From an uncultured bacterium (GTDB lineage Bacteria > Verrucomicrobiota > Lentisphaeria > Victivallales > UBA1829): 51,716 nucleotides of DNA. Positions within the stretch are counted from its first letter, which is position 1. Each line of letters starts with the position of its first letter. Under the pieces are notes generated by a model. It saw only the letters and a list, made by a program, of their open reading frames with translations. It was not told the origin of the DNA and searched no databases. Positions 42,955-51,402 of this stretch are shown here, in pieces. The stretch is from NCBI GenBank assembly GCA_949297765.1, contig CASFTV010000033.1, positions 1-51,716 of the forward strand. Direction: 5' to 3'. Made by a program: the position numbers and the translations under genes.

Positions 42955-43058
42955 TCTCCGGAAGGCTCTGTCCGCGTTCTTTCCGCGGGTTGTTCCGCAG
43001 TCCGGGGATGCGTCTTCCCGTCCGGTTCCGTGCGGCACTCCGTCCCGGACGGTTCTTT

Positions 43059-43394
43059 TCAGGCGGAAAGGGCGGCTACGGCCTCTTCCAGAGATTCGCA
43101 GATCGTGAACATCGACGTGAAGCCGCTGATGTCGAAAATCTCCTTCACATTGGGCTGAAGGGAGAAGAGAACGATGCGGCCGCCCTTCTGCTGAACCCGT
43201 TTGGCCGCGAGAAGCAGAATGCGCAGCCCCGCACTGCTGATATATTTCAGCTTGGCGAGATCCAGAAGCAGACGGGTCTGTTCCTCCGTCGTTTCCGTGA
43301 AAACCGTTTCGACCTTCGCCGCGGTGTCGGAGTCCAGTTTCCCGATCAGCTGGATGATGGAATAGCCTTCCCCGGCGACAACATTTGTCTGCAT
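43059..43394 (-). CDS. STAS-domain anti-sigma factor antagonist
   Basis: 111 residues, a complete single STAS domain of the SpoIIAA/RsbV type. LLLDLAKLKYISSAGLRILLLAAKRVQQKGG carries the conserved Ser at 54 that the partner kinase phosphorylates in this family. It is the last gene of a three-gene cassette, 12 bases after the HATPase gene. In partner switching the unphosphorylated form would sequester the kinase. Confidence 0.88.
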   Translation of the reverse strand: MQTNVVAGEGYSIIQLIGKLDSDTAAKVETVFTETTEEQTRLLLDLAKLKYISSAGLRILLLAAKRVQQKGGRIVLFSLQPNVKEIFDISGFTSMFTICESLEEAVAALSA

Positions 43395-43406
43395 ATCAAA
43401 TCCTTT

Positions 43407-43814
43407 CTATTTTCTGACCGTGATGATCAGCATGTTTTTCCCATTCTTCCGGACGTACTTCATCGACTCTGAAAGGCGGGCTGTCAGATAGATCCCCAGT
43501 CCGCCGACCGGCCGCTCCATGATCCCCTGATTCACATCCGGTTCGGGACAGCGTGTCGGATCGAATTCATGGCCGTCGTCGATCAGGGTCATGACGACGC
43601 GGGTCTCCTCGATTTGAATCCGGATGTCAAGAACATGCTCTCCGGGATCGTCGTAGGAGTATTTGATGACATTGGTTGCCATCTCCTCAAACGCCAGCGA
43701 AACATTGCAGGCCGTTCTGCCGCTGAGATGCGCCGCGTTCAGAAATTCCTCCAGCTCCAGCGAAACTTCATGGAGTGACACCATGTTGTTTTTCATCAAC
43801 GCCGTGTATTCCAT
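43407..43814 (-). CDS. ATP-binding anti-sigma factor/serine kinase (RsbW/SpoIIAB-like)
   Basis: 135 residues with a GHKL ATPase fold. NVSLAFEEMATNVIKYSY is the N box, VVMTLIDDGHEFDP the G1 box and PVGGLGIYLTARLSESMKY the G2 box. Family members phosphorylate STAS partners and bind a sigma factor or other target. The ATG at 43814 is preceded by AAGGGCGG. It lies between two STAS genes. No sigma factor gene is adjacent, so its output target is not known. Confidence 0.87.
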   Translation of the reverse strand: MEYTALMKNNMVSLHEVSLELEEFLNAAHLSGRTACNVSLAFEEMATNVIKYSYDDPGEHVLDIRIQIEETRVVMTLIDDGHEFDPTRCPEPDVNQGIMERPVGGLGIYLTARLSESMKYVRKNGKNMLIITVRK

Positions 43815-43833
43815 GATTCCGCCCTTTCTCTGT

Positions 43834-44181
43834 TCAGCGGTTTTCCGTCGCGAGGCGGACCGCCTCTCCGAAATCTCGGGTGACCGGACACTCCTTTTCC
43901 AGTCCCGCCGTCCGGAGTTCATCCAGAACAAACGGCTGCGGATTGTAGAGAATCAGCCGGGCCTTATGCCGCGCAAGCTCCTGTGCGGAGGCGATCAATG
44001 TCCGGAGCCCGAGCGACGAGATGAACTCCATCTCCGTCAGATCCAGAATCGCGGGCAATCCGCGGTCTGTCACATTCCGCTTGAACTCCTCGAAGATCTC
44101 CGCGACTCCTTCGCAGTCAAAACTGCCGGAGAGCGCCACATGGGAGCACGCTGCGCTGTTATTGATGATTTTCAACTGCAT
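43834..44181 (-). CDS. STAS-domain anti-sigma factor antagonist
   Basis: 115 residues, a second STAS domain (AILDLTEMEFISSLGLRTLIASAQELARHKA) with the phosphorylatable Ser motif. The ATG at 44181 has GAGGG 6 bases upstream. A TTG two codons earlier is less well placed. It is the first gene of the cassette and has its own promoter. It is clearly diverged from the STAS protein at 43059-43394. Confidence 0.87.
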   Translation of the reverse strand: MQLKIINNSAACSHVALSGSFDCEGVAEIFEEFKRNVTDRGLPAILDLTEMEFISSLGLRTLIASAQELARHKARLILYNPQPFVLDELRTAGLEKECPVTRDFGEAVRLATENR

Positions 44182-44211
44182 GAACAACCCTCTTTTCGCT
44201 TCCTTCGTTGT

Positions 44212-44239
44212 AATGTAGCGCGGTTTTCTGAAAAGTCAA
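44212..44239 (-). promoter_or_regulatory. Promoter of the partner-switching cassette
   Basis: On the minus strand TTGACT (44234-44239) and TACATT (44212-44217) are 16 bases apart. The start lies about 25 bases before the STAS ATG. Confidence 0.5.
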
Positions 44240-44300
44240 TTCCGGAAAAATCCGTCGTTTCCCGCTGCGGACGGCGGCATTTTTTCTTCTTTTCCGCCGG

Positions 44301-44328
44301 TTGAAAAATCCCGGATCTGTGGTAAACT
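44301..44328 (+). promoter_or_regulatory. Promoter of uxuA
   Basis: TTGAAA (44301-44306) and TAAACT (44323-44328) are 16 bases apart on the plus strand. The leader would be about 68 bases, ending in CAGGAG before the ATG. Confidence 0.5.
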
Positions 44329-44402
44329 ATGAAAAGGATGGAACATCCGGACCGGACGGCTTCCGCCGGTCCGGAAAACCCTATTTTCAGGAGATTGAAA
44401 TC

Positions 44403-45608
44403 ATGTTCATGGAAGAATCATTCCGCTGGTATGGCCCGAAGGACCCGGTCCCGCTCGAATATGTGCGTCAGACAGGGGCGAAGGGAGTCGTCAGTTCTCT
44501 GCACCACATTCCTTACGGAGAGGTCTGGCCTGTCGAGGAGATCCTCGCATACAAGAAAAAAATCGAGGATGCCGGACTTGTCTGGAACGTCGTTGAAAGC
44601 CTCCCGGTCCACGAGGACATCAAAGTCCGGGCGGGCCGCTGCGACGAATACATCGAAAATTACAAAACCTCCCTCCGCAATCTCGGCAAATGCGGCGTGC
44701 GGGTGATTACCTACAATTTCATGCCGGTTCTCGACTGGATCCGCACCGATCTGCACTACAAACTGCCGGACGGATCGGAAGCGCTCTTCTTCAATCAGAA
44801 GGAGTTTGCCGCGTTTGAGATTTTCATTCTCGGCCGGAAGGGAGCGGAAAAGGATTACTCTCCGGAAATGGTGGAAAAGGCGCGGGAGTACTACAATTCC
44901 ATGACACCCGCCCAGCGTGATTCGCTGACCCGCGGCATCATCGACAACTTCCCCGGATTCAAAGGCGTTACGCTGGAGGACATCCGCTCCATGCTCGCGC
45001 GTTATGCGTCGGTCTCCCGGGAGGATTTGAAAGCCAACCTGAAACATTTTCTTTCCGAGGTTGTTCCGGTCGCTCAGGAGGCGGGATGCATCATGGTGAT
45101 CCATCCCGACGATCCTCCGCGTTCGATCCTCGGTCTGCCGCGCATCTTCAGCACGCAGGAGGATATTCATTCCCTGCTCGGCATGGTCGACAATCCCGCG
45201 AACGGAATCTGCTTCTGCGCCGGAAGTTTCAGCGGACGGCTCGACAACAACATTGTGGAGATGTTCAAATCCTGCGCTCCGCGCGTCGGTTTCATCCACC
45301 TGCGCAGCACGCAGCACGACAGCGAGGGAAATTTCTTTGAGGCCAACCATCTGGAAGGCTGTGTTGACATGTACGGTCTGGTCAAGGCGATCATTGAAGA
45401 GCAGCTCCGCCGGAAGAAGGAGGGACGCGCCGACTGGCAGATCCCGTTCCGTCCGGATCACGGCCATACGATGCTGGACGATCTGGCCAAGCCGCCGTGT
45501 CCGAATCCCGGTTATACCGCGATCGGCCGTCTGAAAGGACTTGCGGAGATCCGCGGCCTGGAGCTCGGCATTCTTAAATCGCTCTATCCGGAAGCTCTGA
45601 AATCCTGA
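44403..45608 (+). CDS. uxuA: Mannonate dehydratase
   Basis: 401 residues. It converts D-mannonate to 2-keto-3-deoxygluconate in glucuronate breakdown. SSLHHIPYGEVWP, MVIHPDDPPRSILGLPRI, FCAGSFSGRLDN, FIHLRSTQHD and FRPDHGHTMLDD are the UxuA metal and substrate motifs. The ATG at 44403 has AGGAG 9 bases upstream. An ATG two codons later is possible. It is not in an operon here, since neighbours are divergent or convergent. It suggests growth on uronic-acid-containing polysaccharides. Confidence 0.95.
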   Translation: MFMEESFRWYGPKDPVPLEYVRQTGAKGVVSSLHHIPYGEVWPVEEILAYKKKIEDAGLVWNVVESLPVHEDIKVRAGRCDEYIENYKTSLRNLGKCGVRVITYNFMPVLDWIRTDLHYKLPDGSEALFFNQKEFAAFEIFILGRKGAEKDYSPEMVEKAREYYNSMTPAQRDSLTRGIIDNFPGFKGVTLEDIRSMLARYASVSREDLKANLKHFLSEVVPVAQEAGCIMVIHPDDPPRSILGLPRIFSTQEDIHSLLGMVDNPANGICFCAGSFSGRLDNNIVEMFKSCAPRVGFIHLRSTQHDSEGNFFEANHLEGCVDMYGLVKAIIEEQLRRKKEGRADWQIPFRPDHGHTMLDDLAKPPCPNPGYTAIGRLKGLAEIRGLELGILKSLYPEALKS

Positions 45609-45641
45609 GACGGTTTCCGGCCATTGCATTTGAAAAAGAAA

Positions 45642-45687
45642 CGCCCCGGATCTTTCCTCTGAAAAGTCCAGGGCGCATTGCGTTTTT
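45642..45687. terminator. Bidirectional terminator between uxuA and the beta-propeller glycosidase
   Basis: CGCCCCGGA (45642-45650) pairs with TCCAGGGCG (45667-45675) with one mismatch. GCGTTTTT follows on the plus strand. On the minus strand the stem is followed by TTTCTTTTTC. It sits between two convergent genes. Confidence 0.6.
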
Positions 45688-45738
45688 CCGGAATTGCGGT
45701 TTTTCTTTTTCCGGAAGAGTTCTTCCGTGTTCTTCTGC

Positions 45739-46785
45739 TCAGTTGAACGGCGTGGAGCGGGCAACGGTCAGACAGCGATACTCCCGTCCAAACAGGAGTC
45801 GTTCCTCTTCGGTTTCCGTGGGACGGACCGCGCAGTAGAAATGGTACAGCACTCCCTCATGCCAGAGAATGCAGGGCTTGTGGGCGTGGAGACTGTCCAG
45901 GGAGCCGGGTTCTCCGTAAGAAATCAGCGGTTCCGGAAGACGTCTCCAGTGAATGCCGTCGCTGCTGATGGAGACTCCTTCCTGGGCATGGGTTCCATCG
46001 AATCCGCAGAAGAAGAGAACCCATTGTCTGCGTCGACTGTCCCAGAGCACATGCTGCCCGCATGCGAATGCGCTGTCCCAGCCGTCTTTGGAGACCGGAT
46101 GAACCGGATTCTTCTCGTACCGGCGCCAGCGGGTGAGCGAGTCGTCTTCGGGGAATGCCAGACCGCTCTGCTCCTTCCAGGGCCAGCGCAGTTGATTTTT
46201 CCCGTTGTAGTACATTCGATAGGAGTTTTCGAAGGGAATCACCCAGACGCTGTACAATCCGCCGCCGTCCCATTCCCCGTCGGCCCCCTTCTGAAAGACA
46301 GGGCGGTCGAGAAAATTCCACTCCCGGAAGGAATCCTTGCTTGTCCACGCCAGTCCGTTTGCCGCGGATCCGGTTTCGTATCCTTCCGCCGGGTAGGCAT
46401 GATAGAACATCCAGTATTTTCCGTCCTTCCGGATCAGTTCGCGGGAGCCGTAAAGATCAACATCGTGAAGCCAGCAGGAGACCGCCCGTCCGACCCGGTC
46501 CCAGCTGTTTGCCGAACCGCGCGGGAAAATCACGCCGAGTTTTTCCCAGTTCAGCAAATCGTCGGAAACCGCCAGCGCCGTCTGATAGCCGACACCGTCA
46601 AACCCGATATACGTCGCGTAAAATCTTCCCTTATGGCGGAAGATCCGCATATTGTCCACGCCGATGGCATCGAATGTTCCCGGCTTTCCGGATGGCGCCA
46701 GAATCGGCCGGTTGTATTTATAGGGCGTTCTGTAATCCGCAAACAGTTCCGTATTCTGTTCATACTGGACAGGGACCGTGTTCAT
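45739..46785 (-). CDS. Five-bladed beta-propeller glycosidase-like protein (GH43/GH32/GH130-like)
   Basis: 348 residues without a signal peptide. Repeated blades with the pattern of an exposed acidic residue followed by YxMxY/W are visible: FDAIGVDNMRIFRHKGRFYATYIGFDG, RKDGKYWMFYHAYP, ENSYRMYYNGK and RRRQWVLFFCGFDG. This is the furanosidase/phosphorylase propeller superfamily. Which GH family it belongs to cannot be told. AAGGAGAG precedes the ATG. The 193 bases between its start and the terminator at 46979 contain a direct repeat TTTCAA (46872 and 46886, 14-base period) but no clear promoter. Confidence 0.72.
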   Translation of the reverse strand: MNTVPVQYEQNTELFADYRTPYKYNRPILAPSGKPGTFDAIGVDNMRIFRHKGRFYATYIGFDGVGYQTALAVSDDLLNWEKLGVIFPRGSANSWDRVGRAVSCWLHDVDLYGSRELIRKDGKYWMFYHAYPAEGYETGSAANGLAWTSKDSFREWNFLDRPVFQKGADGEWDGGGLYSVWVIPFENSYRMYYNGKNQLRWPWKEQSGLAFPEDDSLTRWRRYEKNPVHPVSKDGWDSAFACGQHVLWDSRRRQWVLFFCGFDGTHAQEGVSISSDGIHWRRLPEPLISYGEPGSLDSLHAHKPCILWHEGVLYHFYCAVRPTETEEERLLFGREYRCLTVARSTPFN

Positions 46786-46978
46786 TCATGAACTCTCCTT
46801 CTTTTATTTTCCGATCCGTAAATTGTGGCTTTGCAGAGATTTTTCATCTGGAGTCGACCATCTGACGGTGGTTTCAAGTAGACTATTTCAATGATAGGTT
46901 TGATTACACTAGCATTGTCCGGGAATTTTTCAAATGCTTTTTTGTCTGACCATGCGTATTATTTTTTTTAAAAGACGC

Positions 46979-47010
46979 GCCCCGGACGTTGCAGAGAGAG
47001 CATCCGGGGC
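46979..47010 (-). terminator. Terminator of the 1200-residue glycosidase operon
   Basis: GCCCCGGA and TCCGGGGC form an 8-bp stem with a 16-base loop, 10 bases after the glycosidase stop. On the minus strand it is followed by GCGTCTTTT and an A/T run. Confidence 0.6.
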
Positions 47011-47020
47011 ACGCTGCGGT

Positions 47021-50000
47021 TTACGGAAGAAGGATGGTATCCATCCATTTTCCGGGGGACTTGGTGTCTCCGACGCCGGGGGTGAGTTCCAGATAGCCGA
47101 TCCGTTTTCCCTTTTCGTGCAGATTGACAATGACGCTGCTGCGCATCAGACTGCCGGCACGAAGCTGGAATGGACTGACCGCCTGTCGGGGGAATGCCGC
47201 CTCATAGACCGTTTTTCCTGCGGAGGTCCGGACTGCGAAACGTACTTCCGGAACGATACCGGGCGCCTTCATCAGACTGTCGTACACCGCGCTGGATCCG
47301 GTCCGGCGGAAGACGACAGGTTTTCCCGCCACCATGCCGAGACTGTATTCGAAATCGTCATCGCTGAACGCCAGATCGTTCGGTTTTCCGTTGTGGAGCG
47401 GATCCAGGCAGAGCTGGAAGCTGTCGTACTGCCAGACATTTCCCGGTTTTGCGGCATCCGGATTGGCATTCAGATTCTCTTTGAACACGGTGACGGCCAC
47501 ATAGAAGAAGTTGTCATCCCATGCGTATCGGAGTTCGGAGCGGATCTTCCGTTCCTTCTCTCCCCAGAGTGTTTTTTCCAGCATGACCGCATTGCGCTGA
47601 TCCAGGACGACCGGTGTTCCCGCGGGCCAGTCGGAAAGATTGCCGTCGATCGTCAGGGCTTTTGGGGTTTTCGGAACGGTGACCGCGGCGAGGTTCAGGG
47701 TGATTTTTTCCGTTTTTCCGTCTGGAGTGAGGATGGAGAGCGCCACTTTGCGAGCGGCCGTCGAGACCGGTTCCCGGAGTCGGAAGGAGACACTGCGGAG
47801 TTCTTCCGGATTCAGTGCGGGGAGAAGCTGTTCGACGGGACCTTCGATCATGGAGCGGTCTTCGACGCGGATCCGGAGTCCGCCCAGTTTTTTCGTTCCG
47901 AGATTGCGGAGATTGACGCGGAACTCGTTTGGTGCGATGACTTGAGCTTCCGCCTGAAGGGTTTTTCCGGAGGCCTCGCGGATGTCCGCCCGACGGATCA
48001 GCGCTTCGAGTTCGGGCGCGGAGAGGCTGGACTCCAGATAGACCGGGAATTCGCCGACGGAGAAGGATTTTCCGGGATCCCATCGGCTTCCGACCATGTC
48101 ATAGAGACGGACTTTTTTTGCATCGTCGGCCTTGAGCTGGAAGGTTGCGTTGCCCCCGTTGAATTTCCAGAAGACGGCGGTGCGGGAGTTTCCTTTGTCG
48201 AAGAGGAATGCGCGGTAGTTGTAGCCGAGTTTGATTCGTCCGGCAGGTTTTCCGTACCCGATCCGATCGGCGGCGTTGCGCATGGCGAAAAGCAGCGGCG
48301 CGGGAAGCTGAGCCCCGTCATTTTCCTTGTTTCCCATGAAAAGGACGTTCCAGCCGACAGCGATCTGCCAGGAGCTGATCGCAAACTGATTGTACTGCGC
48401 CAGACCGTTTCCGAATCCGAGCAGCATATTCCGGAGATCGCGGGCGGAGGCAATCCGGACGTAGTCGCAGAGGGTGTTGTCCGTAAGCACCGGGGGCTGG
48501 ACCCGTCCGGCTTCCGTGGCATAGTGAGGGGTGCCGGGTTTATAGAGATCAATGATTTTCCGAACCGCGACCACGTCGTCTCCATAGTCAGGCAGTTCCG
48601 GCATCTTCCGGTAGGGGTGTTCACTGACAATATCCAGATCTTTCGCGGCGCCCGCGGCAAGGACTCCCTGAATCCATGCGAAGTCCGTCCCGCACGGATC
48701 GGGCCCGGCAAGTTTCAGCTTTGGCGCGACCTCATCAAGAACCTTCCGCATTTCGTGGATGATCCGGGCGTTCCATGCGACATCCTTCACACCCAGATTG
48801 GCCTCATTGTGGGATTCCACGACGGTCAGAACATCGCGATATTTCTCCATGTCCTTCCGGAAGCGTTTGCAGAACTCCTTCAGCGCCGCCTCATCGCCTT
48901 TTTCTGTTTTTTTGTCCGCCGAGTAGTTCAACAGAACTTCAATACCGGCTTTGTGAAGGTACGGAGCATTCCCGAAAGCAGCCGGCAGATTTCCGGATGC
49001 TTGTCCGCAGCGGATGGCGCCGATTCCGAAATTCTGAAGAAACGGAATAATGTCGAGAACATTCTGTGATGCGGGCACTTCCAGGGAAAAGCGGCGGTTG
49101 AGACCGTTCGGGCGATCCACAACACCCAGATAAAAAGTTCGTTTAAAGTTCATATTTTTTCCTGCGTCGAAGGTGCAGACCAGATTCATCGGTCCACGCA
49201 GGTTCTCCGGAGGAACAAGCCGAAACTGTTCCCGAACCTCCTGATTCGGGGAAAGACGGAGTTTTTTCAGAGCCTGTTTTGCCACGGAGTTTCCATGAAA
49301 GTCAAACAGTTCCCAGGAGAGGTTTCCCTCCACGGCGTCTGCACCGGTCGATTCCAGCGAGAGATCCACTCCGACCGCTTCTCCGGGAAAATAATACTGA
49401 TTGGGCTTGTCCAGTTTTCCGGAACGAAAAAAAACCGTTCGTCTGTCCGGGATCTCCCCCCGTTTGCCGAGCCGGACACACGCATCGTCAAACCAGATGG
49501 TATTGTTTTCCGGCGCAACGAATGTCGGGATCAGAACGCCTGCCGGAGCATGGTAGGAGTTGACAAGCGGCTTTCCATTCCGGACGGAATCTCCTTCTCC
49601 CCATGCGGGGACATGAAGTTCCAGCTTGGTCCACTCTGTCCCGACCGGATATGTGTTGCCAAGTCCGGCTCCGTTTCCAAGGTAGAGTCCGAGTGCAATT
49701 CTGGAGGGGCGTTCCGCTTTTGCCCAGACCGTATAAGTATACTCTTCTCCGGGAAGAAGCGGAACCGGATTGAACGCGAATGTGTCCACGCGGGAGGTCA
49801 TCGGTCCCGTTCCGGAAAAGCGGATCCGATATGCGTATTTTCCGGAGCGGGCGTTGTTCGGATCCCGCGCCAGATCGCATTGAAAGGTTTCCCGTTCTCC
49901 TTTCCAGTTGAGATAGGCGCCATTCGCGGTGACATGCGCCCGGCGTTTGAGCGGAAGGTACATGGTATTGTCAAAACCGTTTTCCGCACCTCCATTCAGA

Positions 50001-50623
50001 ATGTAGTTGAACTCCGAATTGACCTGCGTCTGAGATTCTTTCTTTTCGATATAAAAATCGGGTGCTTCGAAGCGGAACACCCCCGGAGTCTTGAGGTCGA
50101 GCCGGAGGCCGAAACTCTCCAGATCGGCGGGCAGTTCCAGTTTGTGTGTCAGCGTCTGCTCGCTGCCGTCAAGAATGAAGACTTTATCAACGCGGAAATG
50201 ACCGTTGTTGAACTTTTTATCCCGTCTTCCCTCGAAAATCAGAGCGACCTGTCCGCCAGCCGGGCCTTTGATCCGGATTTTGTCGCAGTTCCATACCGAG
50301 CCGCGGATCTCTCCCGGTTTCAGCAGAACCCCATCCCCTTTTTTTATCCCGTACAGATAGAGTATCACCTCTTTTTTCAGATCGGGAAGGGCATAGAAAT
50401 CCCGGGTGTCCATCGTGATGGATTTTCCATCAAAACTTGCTTTCAGAAGATCGTTCCGTTTCGGAATTGTGCCCACAGATGCCGCATACGCCTTGGGACC
50501 TTTGATGGCCTGTTTTTTTGAGTCTTTCCAGTTGAGTCCCTGATAATCCGGTTTTTCGTATCCTCCGAGCCAGACGGCCGAGATGCCGAGCAGTGCGGAG
50601 AGAATCCAGCAAGTTTGTTTCAT
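47021..50623 (-). CDS. Giant secreted clan A-like glycoside hydrolase (third copy of the architecture)
   Basis: 1200 residues from the ATG at 50623 (AAGGAG 9 bases upstream) with the signal peptide MKQTCWILSALLGISAVWLGG. Two beta-rich binding-like regions fill residues 60-395. A barrel follows at about 510-830, with likely acid/base E607 in VVESHNEANLG (Ala instead of the usual Pro after Glu) and nucleophile E704 in PHYATEAGR. The C-terminus (about 985-1190) is CBM9-like, with LTIDGNLSDWP and WQYDSFQLCLDP. It follows a pseudopilin gene by 20 bases. Sequence outside the motifs is quite different from the other two giant enzymes, so the substrate probably differs. Confidence 0.75.
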   Translation of the reverse strand: MKQTCWILSALLGISAVWLGGYEKPDYQGLNWKDSKKQAIKGPKAYAASVGTIPKRNDLLKASFDGKSITMDTRDFYALPDLKKEVILYLYGIKKGDGVLLKPGEIRGSVWNCDKIRIKGPAGGQVALIFEGRRDKKFNNGHFRVDKVFILDGSEQTLTHKLELPADLESFGLRLDLKTPGVFRFEAPDFYIEKKESQTQVNSEFNYILNGGAENGFDNTMYLPLKRRAHVTANGAYLNWKGERETFQCDLARDPNNARSGKYAYRIRFSGTGPMTSRVDTFAFNPVPLLPGEEYTYTVWAKAERPSRIALGLYLGNGAGLGNTYPVGTEWTKLELHVPAWGEGDSVRNGKPLVNSYHAPAGVLIPTFVAPENNTIWFDDACVRLGKRGEIPDRRTVFFRSGKLDKPNQYYFPGEAVGVDLSLESTGADAVEGNLSWELFDFHGNSVAKQALKKLRLSPNQEVREQFRLVPPENLRGPMNLVCTFDAGKNMNFKRTFYLGVVDRPNGLNRRFSLEVPASQNVLDIIPFLQNFGIGAIRCGQASGNLPAAFGNAPYLHKAGIEVLLNYSADKKTEKGDEAALKEFCKRFRKDMEKYRDVLTVVESHNEANLGVKDVAWNARIIHEMRKVLDEVAPKLKLAGPDPCGTDFAWIQGVLAAGAAKDLDIVSEHPYRKMPELPDYGDDVVAVRKIIDLYKPGTPHYATEAGRVQPPVLTDNTLCDYVRIASARDLRNMLLGFGNGLAQYNQFAISSWQIAVGWNVLFMGNKENDGAQLPAPLLFAMRNAADRIGYGKPAGRIKLGYNYRAFLFDKGNSRTAVFWKFNGGNATFQLKADDAKKVRLYDMVGSRWDPGKSFSVGEFPVYLESSLSAPELEALIRRADIREASGKTLQAEAQVIAPNEFRVNLRNLGTKKLGGLRIRVEDRSMIEGPVEQLLPALNPEELRSVSFRLREPVSTAARKVALSILTPDGKTEKITLNLAAVTVPKTPKALTIDGNLSDWPAGTPVVLDQRNAVMLEKTLWGEKERKIRSELRYAWDDNFFYVAVTVFKENLNANPDAAKPGNVWQYDSFQLCLDPLHNGKPNDLAFSDDDFEYSLGMVAGKPVVFRRTGSSAVYDSLMKAPGIVPEVRFAVRTSAGKTVYEAAFPRQAVSPFQLRAGSLMRSSVIVNLHEKGKRIGYLELTPGVGDTKSPGKWMDTILLP

Positions 50624-50643
50624 GCAAAAATCTCCTTTTGTTG

Positions 50644-51402
50644 TTAATCTTCTGTAATATTGGCGATTCCCGAATCGGAGGGCGTGTTCCACCAGGCTTT
50701 GACATAACGGTTTTTCCAGTTCTTCCTCAATCCGGTGTGTCCGTCAAGAAAAAGGAAGGCTCCGCTGTTGGCATGGTTGGGACCGACCTCAAACGAGTGG
50801 GAAATGGTGACTTTGCAAGGCGTTGCGTTTTCTCCGATCCGACTGTGTTTGTATGCTTCGAGATTGGCGGGATCCATCCATCCGTGGTAATCGTTTTCCG
50901 CAATCTGGTAGGTGGATGCCGGACGTTTGTACCGGTTCAGTTTCGGCATGGGAGTTACTGTTCCGTTCACTTCCAGTCCCTGAATGAGAAAGACCAGACC
51001 GTAGGATTCCCTCTGATTGCTTTTGTCATTGGTTCCGATGAAGATTTTCGTCGTATCCGAAGGACACCGGAACACCGGCCATGGACCGACGGGATAGCCG
51101 GTTGGACCAACTTTATAACCCAGGTAGCGGGATCCGTACTGCCAGTCCCAGAGGTAATTGGTGGTCTTCCCGACATTTTGAGGAACCACATAGCCTTCAA
51201 AATCCACCGAATAGGAGGCCGATGCGGTTCCTATCTGTTTCAGATTGTTCAGACAGTTGATGGTCTGCGCTTTTTCCCTTGCAGATTTCAAGGCCGGAAG
51301 CAAAAGGCCGGCAAGAATCGCAATGATTGCAATCGTGATTAGCAATTCTAACAAAGTGAAAATTCGGATGCTTTGCAGATCCTTGTTTTTCCCGGGAATC
51401 AT
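50644..51402 (-). CDS. Pseudopilin with intact H-X9-DG signature
   Basis: About 252 residues. [33 protein letters not shown] is the prepilin helix. Near the C-terminus [13 protein letters not shown] gives H-X9-DG in frame. The ATG at 51402 is 7 bases from AAGGAG. An adjacent ATG at 51405 is too close to that site. Both overlap the stop of the upstream rhamnosidase-like gene. It precedes the 1200-residue glycosidase, repeating the pseudopilin-glycosidase order seen twice elsewhere in the window. Confidence 0.86.
   Translation of the reverse strand: MIPGKNKDLQSIRIFTLLELLITIAIIAILAGLLLPALKSAREKAQTINCLNNLKQIGTASASYSVDFEGYVVPQNVGKTTNYLWDWQYGSRYLGYKVGPTGYPVGPWPVFRCPSDTTKIFIGTNDKSNQRESYGLVFLIQGLEVNGTVTPMPKLNRYKRPASTYQIAENDYHGWMDPANLEAYKHSRIGENATPCKVTISHSFEVGPNHANSGAFLFLDGHTGLRKNWKNRYVKAWWNTPSDSGIANITED

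Noticed and set aside
42960-43058. Terminator after the STAS cassette
   Set aside because: CCGTCCGG/CCGGACGG can pair over a 19-base loop, but no T-tract follows on the minus strand.
46860-46900. Direct repeat TTTCAA at a 14-base period as an AraC-type operator
   Set aside because: Only six bases repeat in AT-rich DNA and no promoter could be placed next to it. It is mentioned with the neighbouring gene only.
46934-49069. Long plus-strand open frame opposite the 1200-residue glycosidase
   Set aside because: Antisense shadow. It also runs through the terminator hairpin of the real gene.
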